NCBI RefSeq assembly: GCF_905147045.1
Contig: NC_065899.1
Location: 508,501 to 572,500 of the forward strand
Source: Nymphalis io
Taxonomy: Eukaryota > Arthropoda > Insecta > Lepidoptera > Nymphalidae
Direction of reading: 5' to 3'
DNA: 64,000 bases
Shown here in pieces: positions 49,901 through 55,900 of this stretch (positions within the stretch are counted from its first letter, which is position 1; each line of letters starts with the position of its first letter). The notes under the pieces are model-generated. The model searched no databases. It saw only the letters and a list, made by a program, of their open reading frames with translations, and was not told the DNA's origin. Both the position numbers and the translations under genes were made by a program.

Positions 49901-52900
49901 CAGGGAGCTTTGGTGCACCTTGGGAGAGGCCTATGTTCAGCAGTGGACAACGATTGGCTGTTGATTGATTGATTGATAATTGATATACTGGATGTGACCT
50001 GACGTATCTGACCTGACCTGATATAGGATCTACCTTTAGGCATTAGTGCCACAGACATATGATACTGTATATAGCTGACAAGACTTGCTTTTGTAATCTA
50101 TGGTGAAATAATAAATACATTCATTCAAAAAATTTCATATTTATTTATATTGTGACGTGTAAACGCGCGATCGTGCGATTAACGTAATGAATAGGCATAA
50201 ATAAACCTTATTACCTAAATATTTTTTTATTTTTTGTAAATAAAAAAGTACAGTACAGTAAGCTGTAAAAGCTGGCTAAGGCGAAGGCCACATTTCTCTT
50301 TCAGGAGAAGGTTTGGAGCATTTAAAGTTTAGTTTGAAAACATGATAGTAGAATACAGCAAATAGTAACAGCCTGTTAATGTCCCACTGCTGGGCTAAGG
50401 CCTCCTCTCCCTTTTGAGAAGGTTTGGAGCTTATTCCACCACGCTGCTCCAATGCGGATTGGATGAATACACATGTACTCACGATGTTTTCCTTCTCCGT
50501 CAAGCACGAGATGGATTATAAACACAAATTAAGCACATGAAAATTCAGTAAAGCTTGCCCGGGTTTGAACGCACGATCATCGGTTAAGATTCACGCGTTC
50601 TAACCACTAGGCCATCTAGGCTCGTAGAATAATCAATAATAAATCACAATAATTATTATTCAATTTGCGAAGCTTGTTATTATATAAAATGTATTTAATA
50701 TAAAATTATCGGTGCTACTTCTAACACTTCCTAAATTTATAAGCACATCGTTTTATCTTTATCGGCCTTCCCAAAGTACGCGAACACGCTGTAGCTCTAG
50801 TTACAACAAAACATTCGGCCTTGCACGCAATTATTTCACGAACGAGTTTTTTTTATTACTGAGGCACTTAATATTGCTTTATGTGTGAATACGAATGGGT
50901 GAAGATTATTTTGGTCATACGAATATAATTATATTCCCATAAAAAGTATCGTTATGGGTTCCCCTAAATTCAGAGTACGTTTATCAAACGTTATTATTAT
51001 TTGACTGCTTCGTTGATCTACTGGCTAGATATAAGGTCGCGAACCGCAGGCTCCTGGGTTCAAACCGCAGGTCGGACTGATAAAAGAGTTCACATCCCGT
51101 ATCGGACCAATTTATTTTTTTCGATATCTCGAAAAATTTCCAGTGGAATCCAGAAGTTTGACAACTGGTCGTGCTAACTGGTAGTGGTAATCCTATATCG
51201 GCTATTCTCTTTCCAATTTTGCGTCCAGATGGATTATAAGTACTTAAAAAGAGAAAGAGCATCATTATTGTAATGAAAAGACCACAAAGTAATACGTTTA
51301 TTTAACAACAGATCTAATTACTAAAATATCTATAAAGCCATAACAATAATGACCTCCAGACCGATTTCGGCAACGGTGACCAATCTCAAGAACGATTAGC
51401 CAACTACGCAGGACATATTATAGTGCACAAGTGTGTGCGCAAACACAGGTGCACTCTCTGTTCCCTAACTCTCACAATGCGACACGACTGGAAAGAGTTC
51501 TGGCGCAAGACCAACGGCTTTACTTACTTTACTTACATATAAAGCCATGCAACTCATAGATAGCATAGCATCAATAAGCAAATCGCCTCAACTCATGTTT
51601 TCGCACAAAGAAAACGTATTCTTATATCTGAATTAACAGCGCAGATTCGAACAGTTTAGTTAATGTTTATCAATCACATAATTTCGTTTAACGGCAACAG
51701 GAAATAAAATCTGCAGGTTTTATAGTTATAAACAAATATCTCAAGCAAGAACACGATTTTCTTGTAAACGCTTGAATTAAATAGCAAGGCTAGTGAATCT
51801 CCGGTCTAATTCATTTGGTTTAGAGATTATATTTACATACAACGGCACTAATATATGTTAATATTAGGCCGTTTGTTTTTTTTGTTTCAACGCGATAATC
51901 TCTGACCAATTTGAAAACAAAATGCGTTTAATGATTTATTTATCGCGAGGATATCTGTATAACATCTTATGCCACAAGGGGATGGAGCAGTATCATTCAA
52001 TGCAGATGAAACCTCACGGCGCATGGAGCTTTAATATATTTAAAAGCAAGCACTCAAATATATGTCAATCGGTGGACACTTTACGTATTCATACGTATTT
52101 CTGTTTACGCTTTACACTGATTCTATTAAGTACCATTAGTTATTTGTCGTGTCGATCGTTTACTGTCCCTTAAGTAATAACAATTCGATTGATATGTTCC
52201 GTTTAAGTGTTTTTGAGGTTGTTATAATCATACTTTAAAAGTGATGCGATCACATTATTGCTACCAAATGATACCCTTCTCTCATAGATAACTCAACAGT
52301 ACACCGTTAATGAGAACGGAACCAGAGAATCTAGGGTGTTATGTGTTTATTGTTGCTATAATTACACTGGCTCACTGTGCGTTCAAACCGGAAAACAGTA
52401 ATTCATATTTTGCGGTAGAATAATTGACGAGTCGCTGGAACCATGAAACGAGCTCGCACAAACCTCTCCCGGTAAAAAATATATATTCATAAAAATACCT
52501 TAGCATAACATCGTTCAACGCGGTGCTGAGGAGCGGGACACCGTAATCCTTCTGTTCCACAACCGTTTCCGACTTCATCATTTTCACAACACAATTATTC
52601 GTTCAATAGATGTCACTTCACTGTTGGTGCTAATTCCACAATGTCGTCCGATAAGATATAATTTTATAGCAAGATAATTTTTTATTGCAACTACGATTAA
52701 TCGTTGTTTTAACGAAAATAAATATATTCTCATTGTTAATAATACAATAATGAAAACTAATATGTGTATATTAAAGACGATTGTTAATGTTTAATGTATT
52801 TACAATAGTATATAATGAAAATTACTCATTTCGTTAGAGACTAGATAATCGTAAGTCCAATTATATTGTTAGGAATGAAATAAGCTGCTTCCGAGTTGCG

Positions 52901-55900
52901 AAATATATTTGTTAGTTTTAAACAAAGAGGTTATATATCTCATAAGTCACTTTTTGTTTATTTATGAACGAACTAGTTACGTTACGGCTAGTTTTTACAT
53001 TATGTCGCTGATTACTGTTGGTGGCAAATATATATATATATAGGTTATTATTTTCTTTCGGTTCATCGTTCGTTCGTAATCGCGGTGTTTACGCTACGTT
53101 TTATTTATGTCACGTGCTTTTTTACAACACGCTATAAAATTTTAGGTTCTATTTTGAAGAAATACAAGTATAACACTTCGTAATAATGACGCTGGCTGGG
53201 CTGGGATATTTTCCTAAATTTGTAGCACAAGTGTAAATTCGTATATTTATTATTGTCATTTTAGAATTTATAATAATAAATAGATAAATGTATTTTTCAA
53301 AGTTTAACAAATTTTTTTTTTAAATAAAGTCATGCATTTGTAGCACTAATACTATGGATCATAAAGCTCAATATAGAATCTAACGTATTACTATTTGTAC
53401 ACATTACACTGCTGATAAATATTTTATTTTTATCAGTATCCTTATATCGACATTTGAATACGACTATAATTTAGCGACACTATTGTACTGGCTGCTATCA
53501 ATCTTTCCAACTGTTAATTAAATTTGACATTTTTTTAAACCTGTTGTCCGACAAAATCTATTGTAATCAGTGGCGTAGCTACCGCAGGGCCCGGTGCTGC
53601 AGTGCACCAGGGCCCCGGAGCTCAAGGGGCCCACTAACCTCAGCTTTGAAAAGAGAGGAGCATAAAAGAGAAACAGAAAAAAATAATAAATATTGTCATG
53701 TGCGTCGTTGTTTATTTATTCCCATTTTCTTCTATTAAACAAATAGAGAAACTACCCCTCATAGAGGCGACGTATGGATTTAGCCTACTAGGGATAAGTT
53801 GAACTCAGTTTATCTATAATTTTGAAGGCCAATATACGTTCAAGCTACGCGGAAAAAGGGGATGAGGGCCCGATTGTTTCCTTATGCACCGGGGCCCTTG
53901 TCCACCTAGCTACGCCACTATTACTATTTTTTGTAAAATATTTTAGACCGTGATTGAGTGACCAACATCCAATACTTTTACATTTATAGTTGTGAATATT
54001 ATAATAAAATATATTATATATATTTATATGAACAGCTTAAACTAGGATAACTTTTTACGTATAATTGAAAAGGGACACTATAAAAGGATTTTACGATATT
54101 TTTATTTAAGTGCCCAACAAGGCGCTGCAATCCTCAAATTTTATTTATCCTATTGACCCATTTAAGGTGTCGTTTGTTTTACACACCAAGACAAAACTAA
54201 ATATTGTCATATACGCTTTTGGGAAGAGACCAACGTGACATGCGTACTAATATTTGTTCAAGCGTCAAGTAATCAAACCGTCCGTCTGTTTTATTCTATA
54301 GCGTACTTACGTGAGTTTGTTTCAGTCGATATTATGAATAAAAAAACCCCGTAACCGTACCGTAACAGCCTGTGAATGTCCCACTGCTGGGCTAAAGGCC
54401 TCCTCTCCTCTTTTTGAGGAGAAGGTTTGGAGCTTATTCCACCACGCTGCTCCAATGCGGGTTGGTAGAATTCACATGTGGCAGAATTTCAGTGAAATTA
54501 GACACATGCAGGTTTCCTCACGATGTTTTCCTTCACCGTAAAGCACGAGATGAATTATAATCACAAATTAAGCACATGAAAATTCAGTGGTGCTTGCCCG
54601 GGTTTGAACCCACGATCATCGGTTAAGATTCACGCGTTCTTACCACAGGGCCATCTCGGCTATTGTCAAATGTTTGTAATATTAAAATATATGGGAATGT
54701 CATTCTGCATCAATAGGCTAACGATTTTTAAGTGAATTAAACGCAATTATACATTTGGCAACAGTAACGAGACGAGCTGGCGCATGCTTGGCCTTGAACA
54801 GCATTTGTCTGTTTTTCGTCATACTTACTCCTTGGAGTTAGTTATATTAAGAATCAATAGCATTCTGCGCCAAACTTTAGTTCTACAAACATTTCTCATG
54901 TCATTTAAATTTTTTGAAACCTCCGTGCAAATAGGTGTTATGAGTTTAACGTAAAAAAAGCCGAGATGGCCCAGTGGTTCGAACGCGTGAATCTTAACCG
55001 ATGATCGTGGGTTCAAACCCGGGCAAGCACCACTGAATTTTTATGTGCTTAATTTGTGGTTATAATTCATCTCATGCTTGACGGTGAAGGAAAACATCGT
55101 GAGGAAACCTGCATGTGTCTAATTTCACTGATATTCTGTCACATGTGTATTCCACCAACCCGCATTGCAAGCTCCAAATCTTCTTAAAAAGGGAGAGGGG
55201 GCCTTAGCCCAGCAGTGGGACTTACACAGGCTGTTACTGAGTTTAACGTATATATGTGTCTGTTGCATCATAGCCCCCAAAAAGGATGAACCAATTTTGA
55301 TTGCATTTGTTTCTAAATTAATGAATATTTTGAATTCCAAAACTGCAGTACTTGTTATTGTTTTCTTCCGGTTTGAAGGGTGAGTGAGCTAGTGTAATTA
55401 CAGGCACAAGTGACATAACATCTTAGTTCCCATCTTAGTCATCATAGTTACAATACCAATGTCTATGGGTGTTGGTGACCACTAGGTGACAGTAGCATGT
55501 AAGTGTGTATTAGATGTAACTTAGTATATATATCCTACAACTGTAAGACATATAATTTGCGACTTCATTATTAAACAGACAGTATCATTTCAGCATTTGT
55601 GTGTTTCAATACCCTCTTCCCTCCACCATCAGGTTGCCTATATGCATGTCTGCCAACCTATACAATATAAAAAAAGATTTTTTTTTATTGTAAACTTTGA
55701 AGATATTTAAATAGATATATTCTCGTTTACATACAAAGTAATGCATGACCTTTCATATATAGTTTAATGCTATTTAATTTAAAAAAAAATACATTAAGCA
55801 TAAAAACTTTATGATTAAGGATAGGATCTATGTCTACAGAAAGTTAAAATTTTAGAAACATTCAACTCTGCTAACTTCATTGCGACCAGATATGAAATAC

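Larger units (their letters stand above)
41381..52498. other. GRAMD1: First large GRAMD1 intron
   Basis: Repeats occupy much of it: family A, B, D and E copies and two LINE remnants. About 42480-42620 is a stretch of short ATCG-rich words (AATCGAATCGAAACG) of unknown nature. About 45710-47100 and 47950-49600 show nothing coding. No exon is required by phase. Confidence 0.5.
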
